A DNA stretch of 64,000 nt from Streptomyces angustmyceticus (GTDB lineage Bacteria; Actinomycetota; Actinomycetes; Streptomycetales; Streptomycetaceae): positions 5,617,501-5,681,500 of the forward strand of contig NZ_CP082945.1 of the NCBI RefSeq assembly GCF_019933235.1, given 5' to 3'. Positions within the stretch are counted from its first letter, which is position 1. Each line of letters opens with the position of its first letter. Below, piece by piece: positions 57,257 through 64,000 of the stretch. The notes beneath the pieces were generated by a model that saw nothing but the letters and a program-made list of their open reading frames with translations, was not told where the DNA came from and did not search any database. The position numbers and the translations under genes were made by a program.

Positions 57257-57300
57257 TCAGGGCGTACCGAGCACCCCAATCCCACCTCGGTACGCCCTGA
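57257..57300 (-). terminator. Hairpin after the DUF4383 gene
   Basis: Perfect 15-bp arms TCAGGGCGTACCGAG (57257-57271) and CTCGGTACGCCCTGA (57286-57300), 14-nt loop, 17 bp after the DUF4383 stop. It may instead be a GntR operator, as it lies 164 bp upstream of that gene, but geometry fits a terminator better. Confidence 0.75.
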
Positions 57301-57317
57301 CGTCTCCTCGCCCCGGC

Positions 57318-58109
57318 TCAGCGCTTCGTGCCGCCGGAGCCGGCGCTGGTGCCGGTGTCCGTTCCGGCGCTGGTGCCGGGGCCCGTTCCGGATTCCGTGG
57401 GGGTGCCGGAGGCGGTGGTCCCCGCACTCAGGCGGGACCTGCTCCCGCTGGTGCCGGCGCCGAACGAACCGCGTCCGGCGTGCGACGCGCCCTGCATCCT
57501 GACCCGCGCCGCCTGCCGTGCGGCCGTCATGCCGGAGGCGGGGTGCAGCTGACCGCGGTCGAACCGCTCCGCCTCCTCCGGGTGCCGGGCGCGCCAGTAC
57601 GGATTGTCGTGCGAGAGGCCGCCGCTGACCCGCCCGTACATCCCGAAGACCAGCAGCAGCAGCCCGACCACGAAGCTGAAGAGGACGTTCTGGAGCCGGA
57701 ACGCGAGGAAGTTCGCGTCGGTCTGCAGCAGGGCCAGGTTCACGAACCCGCTCAGGAGGAACAGGCCGCCGAACACGATGTTGAGGGTCGAGGCGAAGTT
57801 TCCGCCGATCACCATCCCGGCGACGAGGATCGCGCCGACGACGATCGACAGGATGCTCAGGGAGCCGTTGGTGTTCAGCCCGGCAACGGTGTCGCCGCCG
57901 GTGTCGAAGAAGCCGATGTGGTGGGTCAGTCCGAGGATGCCGAACGCGATCAGCACCAGGCCCATCAGGCCCGCACCGACGCGGTAGACCTTGCTGAGCC
58001 GGTGGTCCACGGGCAGATGCTCGTCGAGCCGGGTGTGGTGGTGCGTCTTCGCCCGGTGGAACGGGTTCGAGGGCCCGTGGAGGGTCTGGCCAGTAGCCCC
58101 AGTAGCCAT
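57318..58109 (-). CDS. DUF4383 membrane protein with Gly/Thr/Ser-rich tail
   Basis: A 263-residue membrane protein. After ~38 cytoplasmic residues (His-rich RAKTHHHTRLDEHLPVDHR), four helices occupy roughly residues 45-165 (GAGLMGLVLIAFGILGL, then SIVVGAILVAGMVIGG, NIVFGGLFLLSGFV and NVLFSFVVGLLLLVFGMYG), the DUF4383 pattern. The C-terminal ~95 residues are hydrophilic, ending in short GTSAGT-like repeats. Homologues are common in actinobacteria next to stress genes; no function is known. Start ATG at 58109 after GGAGG. Stands alone. Confidence 0.85.
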   Translation of the reverse strand: MATGATGQTLHGPSNPFHRAKTHHHTRLDEHLPVDHRLSKVYRVGAGLMGLVLIAFGILGLTHHIGFFDTGGDTVAGLNTNGSLSILSIVVGAILVAGMVIGGNFASTLNIVFGGLFLLSGFVNLALLQTDANFLAFRLQNVLFSFVVGLLLLVFGMYGRVSGGLSHDNPYWRARHPEEAERFDRGQLHPASGMTAARQAARVRMQGASHAGRGSFGAGTSGSRSRLSAGTTASGTPTESGTGPGTSAGTDTGTSAGSGGTKR

Positions 58110-58248
58110 CTCCGGCCTCCTTCGCGCAGGTGTGCCGCCTGGGCCGTACTTCTCTCCAGGATCCGACAGCGCGGGACATCACGCCATCGCGCCCGGCACC
58201 GGGCGCATACGCCGCCTCCGGGGCCGGGGAACGGTGCCCCGGGGCCCC

Positions 58249-59637
58249 TCAGCCGCCGCCGGCCCCCGCGCCGCCCCTGGACCCGCGGATCTCCTGCACC
58301 ACCCGGGCCGCCGTCTCCCGCACCGCCTCGGTCTCCGTCAGGAAGTGCCACCAGTCCGGATGCCGCCCCTCCAGGCCCGCGACCGCACGGTCCAGCCGCG
58401 CCACCGCCTCGTCCAGGGGACCGGCATGCCGCGGGTCGGGGGTGCTGCGCCCGGACATCGCCAGCCGCTGCGCGTCCCGGACGGCGAACCGCGTCCGCTC
58501 GACCTCCTTCTGCCGGTCGAACGACACCGCGTCGAGCCGCTGCAGCCGGTCGCTCGCCGCCGAGACCGCCTCGTCGGTGCCGTCCAGCAGCGCCCGTACG
58601 GTCGCCAGCAGGCTGGTGGCATCCGCCCAGCGCTGCTCGTCACGCGCCTGCTGCGCCTCCCGCAGCTTGACCTCGGCCTGCCGGACGGACCGCGCGGCCT
58701 GCTCCGGCACCTGCTGGAGGTCCTGCCAGCACGCCGCGCTGTAGCGCCGGCGCAGCTCGCTGAGGACCGGGTCGACCTTCCCCGCACGCGTCGTGATCGC
58801 CTGCGCCCGGGTCCGCAGCGACACCAGCCGCTTGTCGATCTCCGCCGCTCGCCCCGGCAGCCGCTCGGCCTCGGCCCGGACGTCCTCGGCCCGGCGCACC
58901 ACGTCGTCGGCGCGCTGGATCGTCTCCGGTACGCCGTGCTGCCCGGCGCCCTGATTGAGCTTGGTCAGCTCGGGCCCCAGCGCCGCCAGCCGGGTCGCGA
59001 GATCATCGGCCCGCAGGCCCTGTGCACGGACCGCGTCGAGCGCGTTGCTCGCCCCCAGCAGCGCCTGCCGGGCCCGCTCCACGGCCGGGGCGAGCCGCGC
59101 CAGCTGCGTCTCGGCGGTCCGCAGCAAGGGCCCGAGCCCCTGCGCGAACCGCTCCAGCTCGCCCCTGACCCGGTCGAGCTCCTCCTTGGCCCGCGTCAGA
59201 TCGGCCCGCGCCCGCGCCACCGCGGCGCCGTCGAGATCGTCACGGTCCAGATCGTGGGAGTCGACCGCGGTGATGTACCGCTGACTGACCTCGTCGATCC
59301 GCCGGCCGAAGCCCTCGTACTCCTCCGCGGCCTTCCGCGCGGGCGGCGAATGATCCACCGCGGTGATCGTCTCTATGGAGATCCGCAGGTCACGGTGGGC
59401 GGTGTCCAGCTCGTAGAACGCGGCCGCCGCGGCGTCCTTCGCCGCCTGCGCGTCGGCCCGCTGACTCTCCCCGCGCCCGAACCAGCGCCGGGTCCCCCCA
59501 CCCGCGAACGACATCGGCCGCATCGCCACCAACAACGGCAACGGCAGCAACACGAGCCCCACCACATCCCGGAGCGGACCCCCACGGCCGCGACGGCGTT
59601 CTCGCTGCTCATGCGGCTGCGTGTCTGTCGCCGTCAC
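58249..59637 (-). CDS. Membrane-anchored coiled-coil protein
   Basis: A 462-residue protein. One hydrophobic segment near residues 24-45 (LRDVVGLVLLPLPLLVAM) anchors it; nearly all of the rest is helical with heptad-like Ala/Leu/Glu/Arg repeats (for example RARADLTRAKEELDRVRGEL and RAEDVRAEAERLPGRAAEID), consistent with long coiled coils. It ends with RPDWWHFL-type conserved residues (GRHPDWWHFLTETEAV) and a Gly-rich tail. I do not recognise a named family; a structural or tethering role is likely. Start GTG at 59637 with GGGA upstream. The tRNA gene lies 143 bp away on the other strand. Confidence 0.78.
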   Translation of the reverse strand: MTATDTQPHEQRERRRGRGGPLRDVVGLVLLPLPLLVAMRPMSFAGGGTRRWFGRGESQRADAQAAKDAAAAAFYELDTAHRDLRISIETITAVDHSPPARKAAEEYEGFGRRIDEVSQRYITAVDSHDLDRDDLDGAAVARARADLTRAKEELDRVRGELERFAQGLGPLLRTAETQLARLAPAVERARQALLGASNALDAVRAQGLRADDLATRLAALGPELTKLNQGAGQHGVPETIQRADDVVRRAEDVRAEAERLPGRAAEIDKRLVSLRTRAQAITTRAGKVDPVLSELRRRYSAACWQDLQQVPEQAARSVRQAEVKLREAQQARDEQRWADATSLLATVRALLDGTDEAVSAASDRLQRLDAVSFDRQKEVERTRFAVRDAQRLAMSGRSTPDPRHAGPLDEAVARLDRAVAGLEGRHPDWWHFLTETEAVRETAARVVQEIRGSRGGAGAGGG

Positions 59638-59779
59638 TTCCCTCTCCCGATCGGATCGCCCCAGGACCGAATGTCATTCTCCCACTCACCGGAAACGAAC
59701 ACACCGGCCGGTAAGTTCGCCCTTCGCGCACTGGTTTGCCGTTCAGCCCTGGAGGCAAGGTAGTCTGTCGGCTCGGCCA

Positions 59780-59851
59780 GGGCGCATAGCTCAGCGGTAG
59801 AGCGCTGCTCTTACAAAGCAGATGTCACAGGTTCAAATCCTGTTGTGCCCA
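59780..59851 (+). tRNA. tRNA-Val (anticodon TAC)
   Basis: A complete 72-nt cloverleaf. Acceptor GGGCGCA (59780-59786) pairs with TGTGCCC (59844-59850) with one G-U; the D arm is AGCTCAGCGGTAGAGC; anticodon stem CTGCT/AGCAG encloses CTTACAA with anticodon TAC at 59812-59814; the T arm ACAGG/CCTGT encloses TTCAAAT. CCA is not encoded. Val(TAC) reads GUA and GUG codons. No integrase or attachment-site duplication was seen next to it. Confidence 0.95.
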
Positions 59852-59877
59852 CCCTTCCCGCCAGTGTGAATGGCGGA

Positions 59878-59915
59878 GAAAGCCCAGGTCAGGAAGATTC
59901 CTGGTCTGGGCTTTC
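59878..59915 (+). terminator. Terminator after tRNA-Val
   Basis: GAAAGCCCAG (59878-59887) pairs with CTGGGCTTTC (59906-59915), 27 bp after the tRNA, with inner pairing of CAGGAA and TTCCTG, followed by a T/C-rich tract. Confidence 0.85.
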
Positions 59916-60284
59916 CGCTTTCGTTCTCCTTGCGCGTACGGTCTTCGATCTTCCGCGAACGGTCTGGGCTCCCGGTGCCGTTTCCCGGATTCCTCCCGCC
60001 GGTCCAGCGGTGAGGCGTGTGGGTGGCGCGACCGGTGGAAGCCGCACCGATGGCGCGCCCCGCCTCCGCCCCCTGCCCCTGTCCGGCCGGTCAGGGGTCT
60101 TGCCGTCGCTCGCTCGGCACTCCTTCATCCGCATCCGTCGGTATTCGTCCGTATCCATCGGTATCGATCGGTCAAATCCTCATGCGTCGGTCTGCGGTGC
60201 GCGCGTACGATCCCCTCGCCGCTCGTACGTCAGTGCGCATCAGCGCACCGCGTGCGGGCGCCCTACGGGAGGGATCACTTGACC
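59916..60284. other. Non-coding region before the secreted Ig-like protein gene
   Basis: A 369-bp gap. It is lower in GC than the surroundings around 60110-60185 and includes a 10-bp tandem repeat at 60131-60170. The promoter of the gene at 60285 should lie to the right of the repeat. No small gene was convincing. Confidence 0.5.
60131..60170. repeat. Four tandem 10-bp repeats
   Basis: Units GCATCCGTCG, GTATTCGTCC, GTATCCATCG and GTATCGATCG follow one another with exactly 10-bp period, about one helical turn. They lie 115 bp before the start of the secreted protein gene, so they could be stacked sites for a regulator or a curved-DNA element. Confidence 0.65.
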
Positions 60285-61676
60285 ATGTCCTTCGGCGCGA
60301 GACCCCGTGCAGTCCTCGCTTCTCTGGGAACCCTCGGCCTGGTACTGGCCGCCGCGACGTCGCCCGCGAGCGCGGCCGACGGGGCGCCCACCGCACCGAC
60401 TCAGCTGTTCAACGGATACCGGCACTGCTCGACCGACGCGAACCGGCCCTCGTACCAGTCGACCCGCGAGGGCCTCGTCGTCGAGGGCATCCCCGGGGTC
60501 ACCGACGCCACCGGCAACCCCCGGGTCGGCGTGCGGTATCAGTCCTGGCCGGTCACCGACCCCACACGGATCACGACGGTCACCCGCGACCGCGTCCCCC
60601 CTGGCTTCGAGGCCCCCGCCACCCTGCCCGCCAGTGCGCTCGACGAAGGGCGGACCTACGCGTGGCGGGCGCAGACGGTGGCCGGGGGCGCGGCCTCGGA
60701 CTGGTCGGCTCCCTGCTATGTCACCCCCGACAAGACGGCCCCGGCCGCGCCCACCGTCACCTCGCCGAACTACCGTCCGGACGAGGACGGGTGGAACAAG
60801 GGTGGCGAGCCGGTCGAGTTCACCCTGGGCGCGAGCGGTGTCGACGATGTCGAGGGGTTCGAGTTCTCCTGGCAGCAGGACATGCCGGTCATCGGCACGA
60901 GCATCGGTGACCACGGCGTTCCGCGGCCCGTCGACCCGTACTCCGACACGGCGTACTTCAAGCGCGCCGACGCGCTCGGCGGTTCGGCCGGGCTCAGCCT
61001 CGTCCCGCCGGGCGGCTCCGGTGTGCACACGCTGTGGGTGCGCAGCCTGGACCGGGCCCACAACAGGTCGGCGATCGCCGGCTACACCTTCCGCGTCAGC
61101 TCCACGACGCCCACCGTCACCCCGGCCGTCCCGAAACCCGAGTTCGGTGAGCCGACCGGGTTCACGCTCCGTCCCGCCCCCGAGCTCCAGGCGAAAAGCC
61201 CGGTCGTCAGCTACTCGGTGCGGACCGGCGGCCTTCAGAACGACAGGACCTTCGAGGTCGCGGCGGGGGCGGACGGCACGGCGACCGTGGATCTCGCGCT
61301 GGACGGCATCTACGGCGGGAACCTCCAGGTGACCAGCAAGAGCGCGAACGGCTGGGTCAGCGACCAGGCTTGGTGGAGCATCGACTACGACACCACTCCC
61401 ACCGTCGCTTCAAACGCCTACCCGGAGAACCGTTCGCGCGGCGGCGCCGGCGTCCCGGGAACGTTCACGTTCACGCCGAAGGTGAAGGATGTCGTGAGCT
61501 ACACGTACACCTTCCACAACGGTGCCCCGGAGGTCACGGTCCCCGCGGACGCCGACCACACCGCGACCATCGACTGGACCCCGGCCTCGGACGGTTGGCA
61601 CGACCTCACGGTCTACGCGACAACCCGCTCCGGCATTCAACTGGCGCCCTACGACTACTTCTTCACCGTGGGCTGA
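60285..61676 (+). CDS. Secreted multi-domain Ig-like/fibronectin III-like protein
   Basis: A 463-residue exported protein. Signal peptide residues ~1-30 (VLASLGTLGLVLAAATSPASAADG). The mature part appears to be three or four beta-sandwich modules: ~45-150 with EGRTYAWRAQTVAGGAASDWS, ~150-275 with GVDDVEGFEFSWQQ and GVHTLWVRSLDRAHNRS, and ~290-460 with FTFTPKVKDVVSYTYTFHNG and DGWHDLTVYATTRSG. These resemble bacterial Ig/FnIII repeats often on glycan-binding or exported adhesive proteins. No catalytic motif, sortase signal or membrane anchor was found, so it is probably released. The ATG at 60285 was chosen because the signal peptide begins there, with GGGAGGGA 10 nt upstream. I do not recognise a specific named family. 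Confidence 0.8.
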   Translation: MSFGARPRAVLASLGTLGLVLAAATSPASAADGAPTAPTQLFNGYRHCSTDANRPSYQSTREGLVVEGIPGVTDATGNPRVGVRYQSWPVTDPTRITTVTRDRVPPGFEAPATLPASALDEGRTYAWRAQTVAGGAASDWSAPCYVTPDKTAPAAPTVTSPNYRPDEDGWNKGGEPVEFTLGASGVDDVEGFEFSWQQDMPVIGTSIGDHGVPRPVDPYSDTAYFKRADALGGSAGLSLVPPGGSGVHTLWVRSLDRAHNRSAIAGYTFRVSSTTPTVTPAVPKPEFGEPTGFTLRPAPELQAKSPVVSYSVRTGGLQNDRTFEVAAGADGTATVDLALDGIYGGNLQVTSKSANGWVSDQAWWSIDYDTTPTVASNAYPENRSRGGAGVPGTFTFTPKVKDVVSYTYTFHNGAPEVTVPADADHTATIDWTPASDGWHDLTVYATTRSGIQLAPYDYFFTVG

Positions 61677-61787
61677 GCCCCCGAACCGGCCGGCCGCGAA
61701 TCGGCATGCCCAGGGCCCGTCGAAGCGGGTAGTGAGCCCGGACGGCCGATCGTGACAACCTCCGGAGCGGGTTCGGTCGCACCCGCA

Positions 61788-61818
61788 CAGCAGAAGTCAC
61801 GGGGTTCGCCTTCTGCTG
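61788..61818 (+). terminator. Hairpin CAGCAGAAG / CTTCTGCTG
   Basis: Perfect 9-bp arms (61788-61796 and 61810-61818) with a 13-nt loop, 111 bp after the secreted protein stop. Paired with the stronger hairpin that follows. Confidence 0.55.
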
Positions 61819-61843
61819 CGCCCGCTCCTTGTGCAGAACCGCG

Positions 61844-61886
61844 AAGGCCCAGGTGATCCGCTCTGAACGCGGATCACCTGGGCCTT
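61844..61886 (+). terminator. Strong hairpin terminator
   Basis: Perfect 18-bp arms (61844-61861 and 61869-61886, core AAGGCCCAGGTGATCC) with a TCTGAAC loop and a following GATTTCTT tract. A convincing intrinsic terminator, 167 bp beyond the preceding coding sequence. Confidence 0.88.
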
Positions 61887-62021
61887 GATTTCTTCCCCTG
61901 CGGACGATGCCCGCGGGGCGGGGCTCGTGCCGCCCATGTGCCGGGTGGCCCGTCCGGCCGCCCCGGCTTCCGCGGTGCCTTGTTGTCCGTTGTGGGGGCG
62001 CTGTGTATCGTCGGGAGGGTG

Positions 62022-62037
62022 ACTTGAAGTTTCAAGT
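62022..62037. promoter_or_regulatory. ACTTGAA-GT-TTCAAGT dyad upstream of DoxX
   Basis: Perfect 7-bp arms with a 2-nt centre, 54 bp before the DoxX start. AT-rich dyads of this form are typical MarR- or HxlR-family sites; no such regulator gene adjoins. Confidence 0.5.
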
Positions 62038-62090
62038 AGTTTTCCGCGATGCCTCGCGGACTCGTCCCCGACCTGCGAAAGAGCGCTCCT

Positions 62091-62642
62091 ATGACGTCCT
62101 CCCTCAGCACTGTCGAGACCTCGCACCTCGGTGCCTCGACGCGCTCCGCCCCCTCCCTGCACGGCTATGACGCCGGGCTGCTTCTGCTGCGGCTGGCGCT
62201 CGGTCTGACCATGGCCGGCCATGGCGCCCAGAAGCTGCTGGGCTGGTTCGGTGGTCCGGGGCTGGACGGGACCGGACAGTTCTTCACGATGAGCGGCTAT
62301 CCGTCGGGTCGCGTGATGGCCGTCGTCGCCGGTCTGAGCGAGACGCTCGGCGGGCTGGGGCTGGTGTTCGGGCTGCTCACGCCGCTCGCCGCCGCGGCGG
62401 TCGTGGGCACGATGATCAATGCGCTTGCCGTGAAGTGGGGCGGGGGCTTCTTCGCGCCCAAGGGCGTGGAGTACGAACTGCTGCTGACCGCGGGGGCGGC
62501 GGCGCTGGCGCTGACCGGCCCCGGACGCTACGCCGTCGACCGCTTCCTGCCGGGCCTGCGCGCGCATCGGCTGCTCTACGGCGTGGTGGCGCTGGTGCTG
62601 GGTGTGGTGCTGGCGGGCGCGGTTCTGCTGATCAAGAAGTGA
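62091..62642 (+). CDS. DoxX family membrane protein
   Basis: A 183-residue membrane protein with four helices between residues ~35 and 180. The DoxX start is LLLLRLALGLTMAGHGAQKLLGWFGG near residue 28, including the conserved GHGxQK; VAGLSETLGGLGLVFGLLTP is the second conserved block with Glu, and INALAVKWGGGFFAPKGVEYELLL the third. DoxX proteins are thought to act with quinone or thiol redox reactions at the membrane. The ATG at 62091 follows GAAAGAG. A TTGAAGTTTCAA-like dyad upstream suggests a repressor-controlled promoter. Confidence 0.9.
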   Translation: MTSSLSTVETSHLGASTRSAPSLHGYDAGLLLLRLALGLTMAGHGAQKLLGWFGGPGLDGTGQFFTMSGYPSGRVMAVVAGLSETLGGLGLVFGLLTPLAAAAVVGTMINALAVKWGGGFFAPKGVEYELLLTAGAAALALTGPGRYAVDRFLPGLRAHRLLYGVVALVLGVVLAGAVLLIKK

Positions 62643-62790
62643 GTCACTGATCAAGAAGTGAGCCCCGCGCCGGAAGGCGCGGTGCGGAGATTCGGGGTCC
62701 GGCGCCCGGAGTGTGGGGGCCGGACGCCGAGCAGGGGAGGCGCGGCGTCGCTTGGCGGCGCTGCGGTGGGAGAGTTGGGGAGCAGGCTGT

Positions 62791-63291
62791 ATGTCCGTAC
62801 GACGACTGAATCACGCGGTGCTCTACGTCCGTGAGGTGCACCGGTCCGTGGGCTTCTATACCGAGGTGCTCGGGCTGGGGGTGAGGGCCGAGATGCCGGG
62901 GCGGGCGGCGTTCCTTCGCGCTTCCGGGTCGCTCAACGATCATGACCTGGCGCTGTTCTCGGTGGGGCCGGACGCGCCGGGGCCCGAGGCCGGGCGGGTC
63001 GGGCTCTACCACCTGGCCTGGGAGGTCGGCACCCTCGGTGAACTCGTCGCGGCGCATGCGCGGCTCGTGGAGCGGGGCGCGCTGGTGGGGGCGAGTGATC
63101 ACCTCGTCGCGCTGTCGCTGTACGGCAAGGACCCGGACGGTATCGAGTTCGAGGTGATGTGGCGGGTCCCGAGGGCGGACTGGCCGGGTCCGGATCAGCC
63201 GGACGGGCTGCGGCCGCTCGATCTGGCCGCGGCGCTGGAGCGCTGGGGGCCGGACCAGACGACGGGCGCGGCCGCCGGGTCGGCCACCTGA
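62791..63291 (+). CDS. VOC family protein (glyoxalase/extradiol dioxygenase fold)
   Basis: A 166-residue vicinal-oxygen-chelate protein. The three metal ligands of an extradiol-dioxygenase-like site are present: His in RRLNHAVLYVREV near residue 8, His in GLYHLAWEVGTL near 73 and Glu in DGIEFEVMWRV near 123. The two paired beta-alpha-beta-beta-beta modules give the usual size for one VOC domain. The ATG at 62791 follows GGGGAGCAGG. It trails DoxX by 148 bp; DoxX and VOC genes often lie together, both linked to aromatic or quinone stress, so common regulation is possible. Substrate unknown. Confidence 0.88.
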   Translation: MSVRRLNHAVLYVREVHRSVGFYTEVLGLGVRAEMPGRAAFLRASGSLNDHDLALFSVGPDAPGPEAGRVGLYHLAWEVGTLGELVAAHARLVERGALVGASDHLVALSLYGKDPDGIEFEVMWRVPRADWPGPDQPDGLRPLDLAAALERWGPDQTTGAAAGSAT

Positions 63292-63502
63292 AGGTCAGTC
63301 GGGCCCGTCGTGCCGGCGGGGCGCCGGTCCCTGCCGTGCCTGGCGGGGCACCGGGCCTCGCCACACCTGATGGGGCTGTCGTGCCCCGTCATACCTGACG
63401 AGGCGATTGCGCCCCGGCGCCCATCGGCGGCGCCGGGGACGCATGGGACTCGACGCATAGGGCTCGACGTGTCGGGCCCGGGGCTCATGGGGCCGATACG
63501 GC

Positions 63503-64000
63503 TCAGGGGGCGTCCGGGGTGTCCGGGGTGGCCGAGGTGGCCGGCTCCGCCGGTGCCGGCTGCTCGGTCGGGCCGGTTCGCTTGGCGCGTTCCGCCCAGC
63601 GCTTCTCGACGCCGGACAGGCGCCAGTACGACAGCGCCGCGGCCCACACCACCACGAACAGGCCGACGATCAGGAACCCGACGTTGTCGAGGTCGAGGCC
63701 GGAAATCCAGCCGGTCAGCGGGTCGTCGAGGCCGAGCTTCTCGTGGAGCACGGTCACCAGCTCGATCGTGCCGATGAAGAAGGCGACGGCGATCGACAGG
63801 CCGGTGATGGTGAGGTTGTAGTAGACCTTGCGCACCGGGTTGGAGAACGCCCACTGGTAGGCGAAGTTCATGAAGGTGCCGTCGAGCGTGTCGAAGAGGC
63901 TCATGCCGGCCGCGAAGAGCAGCGGCAGGCACAGCACGGCGTACCAGGGCAGGCCGGCCGCGGCGCCGCTGCCGGCCATCACCATCAGGGTCACCTCGGT
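63503..64000 (-). CDS. NiCoT family nickel/cobalt permease, C-terminal part (window edge)
   Basis: Membrane permease for nickel or cobalt. The frame is open to the right edge, so only the C-terminal ~165 residues are seen; the HX4DH signature helix lies outside. The visible part is typical: LPLLFAAGMSLFDTLDG (the conserved LFDTxDG signature) near the start, AYQWAFSNPVRKVYYNLT and ITGLSIAVAFFIGTIEL, followed by two helices and a ~30-residue charged, Pro/Ala/Thr-rich tail. It converges on the VOC gene with a 211-bp gap in which I see no clear terminator. Associated enzymes (urease, hydrogenase, cobalamin) are not visible here. Confidence 0.88.
   Translation of the reverse strand, partial: TEVTLMVMAGSGAAAGLPWYAVLCLPLLFAAGMSLFDTLDGTFMNFAYQWAFSNPVRKVYYNLTITGLSIAVAFFIGTIELVTVLHEKLGLDDPLTGWISGLDLDNVGFLIVGLFVVVWAAALSYWRLSGVEKRWAERAKRTGPTEQPAPAEPATSATPDTPDAP

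Larger units (their letters stand above)
61677..62090. other. Non-coding region with two hairpins and a DoxX promoter element
   Basis: A 414-bp gap. The two hairpins at 61788-61818 and 61844-61886 occupy its middle, and an ACTTGAA-GT-TTCAAGT dyad at 62022-62037 lies close to the DoxX gene. Nothing else recognisable. Confidence 0.55.

Noticed and set aside
57257..57300. 15-bp inverted repeat as the GntR operator for galactonate genes
   Set aside because: It follows the DUF4383 stop by 17 bp and has the geometry of a terminator; no similar sequence was found near dgoD.
59780..59851. tRNA-Val as integration site of a mobile element
   Set aside because: No integrase, excisionase or second copy of the tRNA 3' end was found downstream within the window; the downstream genes look like ordinary chromosome.
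63292..63502. Repeated GGGGC and CCTGAYGRGG-like pieces between VOC and NiCoT genes
   Set aside because: They do not form a regular array or a convincing hairpin; treated as ordinary intergenic DNA.

Overview
The window is high-GC actinobacterial chromosome, almost certainly from a Streptomyces or close relative. The evidence is C/G-ending codon use, GTG starts, leaderless-looking genes, divergent TetR and MarR pairs, DUF1023, DUF3145, DUF3052 and DUF4429 proteins, and the Streptomyces-type fasR-fabD-fabH-acpP-fabF order with aceE and terD genes further along. I see no rRNA, CRISPR array, integrase, insertion sequence or secondary-metabolite cluster; this looks like core or near-core chromosome with local accessory patches.

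Layout. 1-4.1 kb: a ribose-type ABC importer (rbsA, truncated by the window edge, then rbsC and rbsB) with ribokinase. 4.3-5.6 kb: an orphan sensor kinase with an abrupt change of codon style inside the gene. 5.6-11.4 kb: a VanX-like dipeptidase behind a decayed nitrilase gene, a 16-17 bp minisatellite, a MarR regulator divergent from a DinB/MPI-fold protein, a secreted pyroglutamyl-peptidase-like protein whose nucleophile position is serine, and a zinc-ribbon membrane protein. 10.7-17 kb: a TetR regulator divergent from a GH3 beta-glucosidase, then a repeat-bearing lipoprotein, aldose epimerase and a GDSL lipoprotein hydrolase. 17.3-23.8 kb: DUF3145, an oxidoreductase, and the type II fatty acid synthesis cluster with its regulator FasR. 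23.8-29.7 kb: pirin, a serine hydrolase, a MerR regulator plus aldo/keto reductase, an acyltransferase, and a DUF1023 hydrolase. 29.8-34.4 kb: a NarL-type two-component system, a DUF4429 protein and a second DUF1023 hydrolase. 34.5-37.9 kb: a TetR regulator with a divergent DHA2 exporter, and a secreted I36-type inhibitor. 38-42.3 kb: pyruvate dehydrogenase E1, DUF3052 and a peroxiredoxin.

42.4-52 kb is the most interesting block. It holds two TerD proteins, a TerC-like DUF475 membrane protein, a TerA-like protein, a TerD protein with a long Pro/Ala-rich tail, and then an operon of a CitE-like lyase, a fused PRTase_2-TRSP-StiP-PELOTA protein and a HAD phosphatase. It matches the Ter-linked module predicted by comparative genomics to make a nucleoside-like metabolite. 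The usual ATP-grasp enzyme is not in the window.

52-64 kb: a SAM methyltransferase, an FmdB-like zinc ribbon, a De Ley-Doudoroff galactonate operon (dehydratase, aldolase, sugar-acid kinase, GntR regulator), a DUF4383 membrane protein, a coiled-coil protein, tRNA-Val(TAC), a secreted Ig-like protein, DoxX, a VOC protein, and the C-terminal part of a NiCoT nickel/cobalt permease cut by the right edge.

Two regulatory links emerged from reading intergenic DNA. A shared TACC-N2-GGTA motif ties the two-component system to the first DUF1023 hydrolase. A shared 19-bp-spacer promoter with a GGAG-dyad ties the MerR regulator to the oxidoreductase at 17.8 kb.
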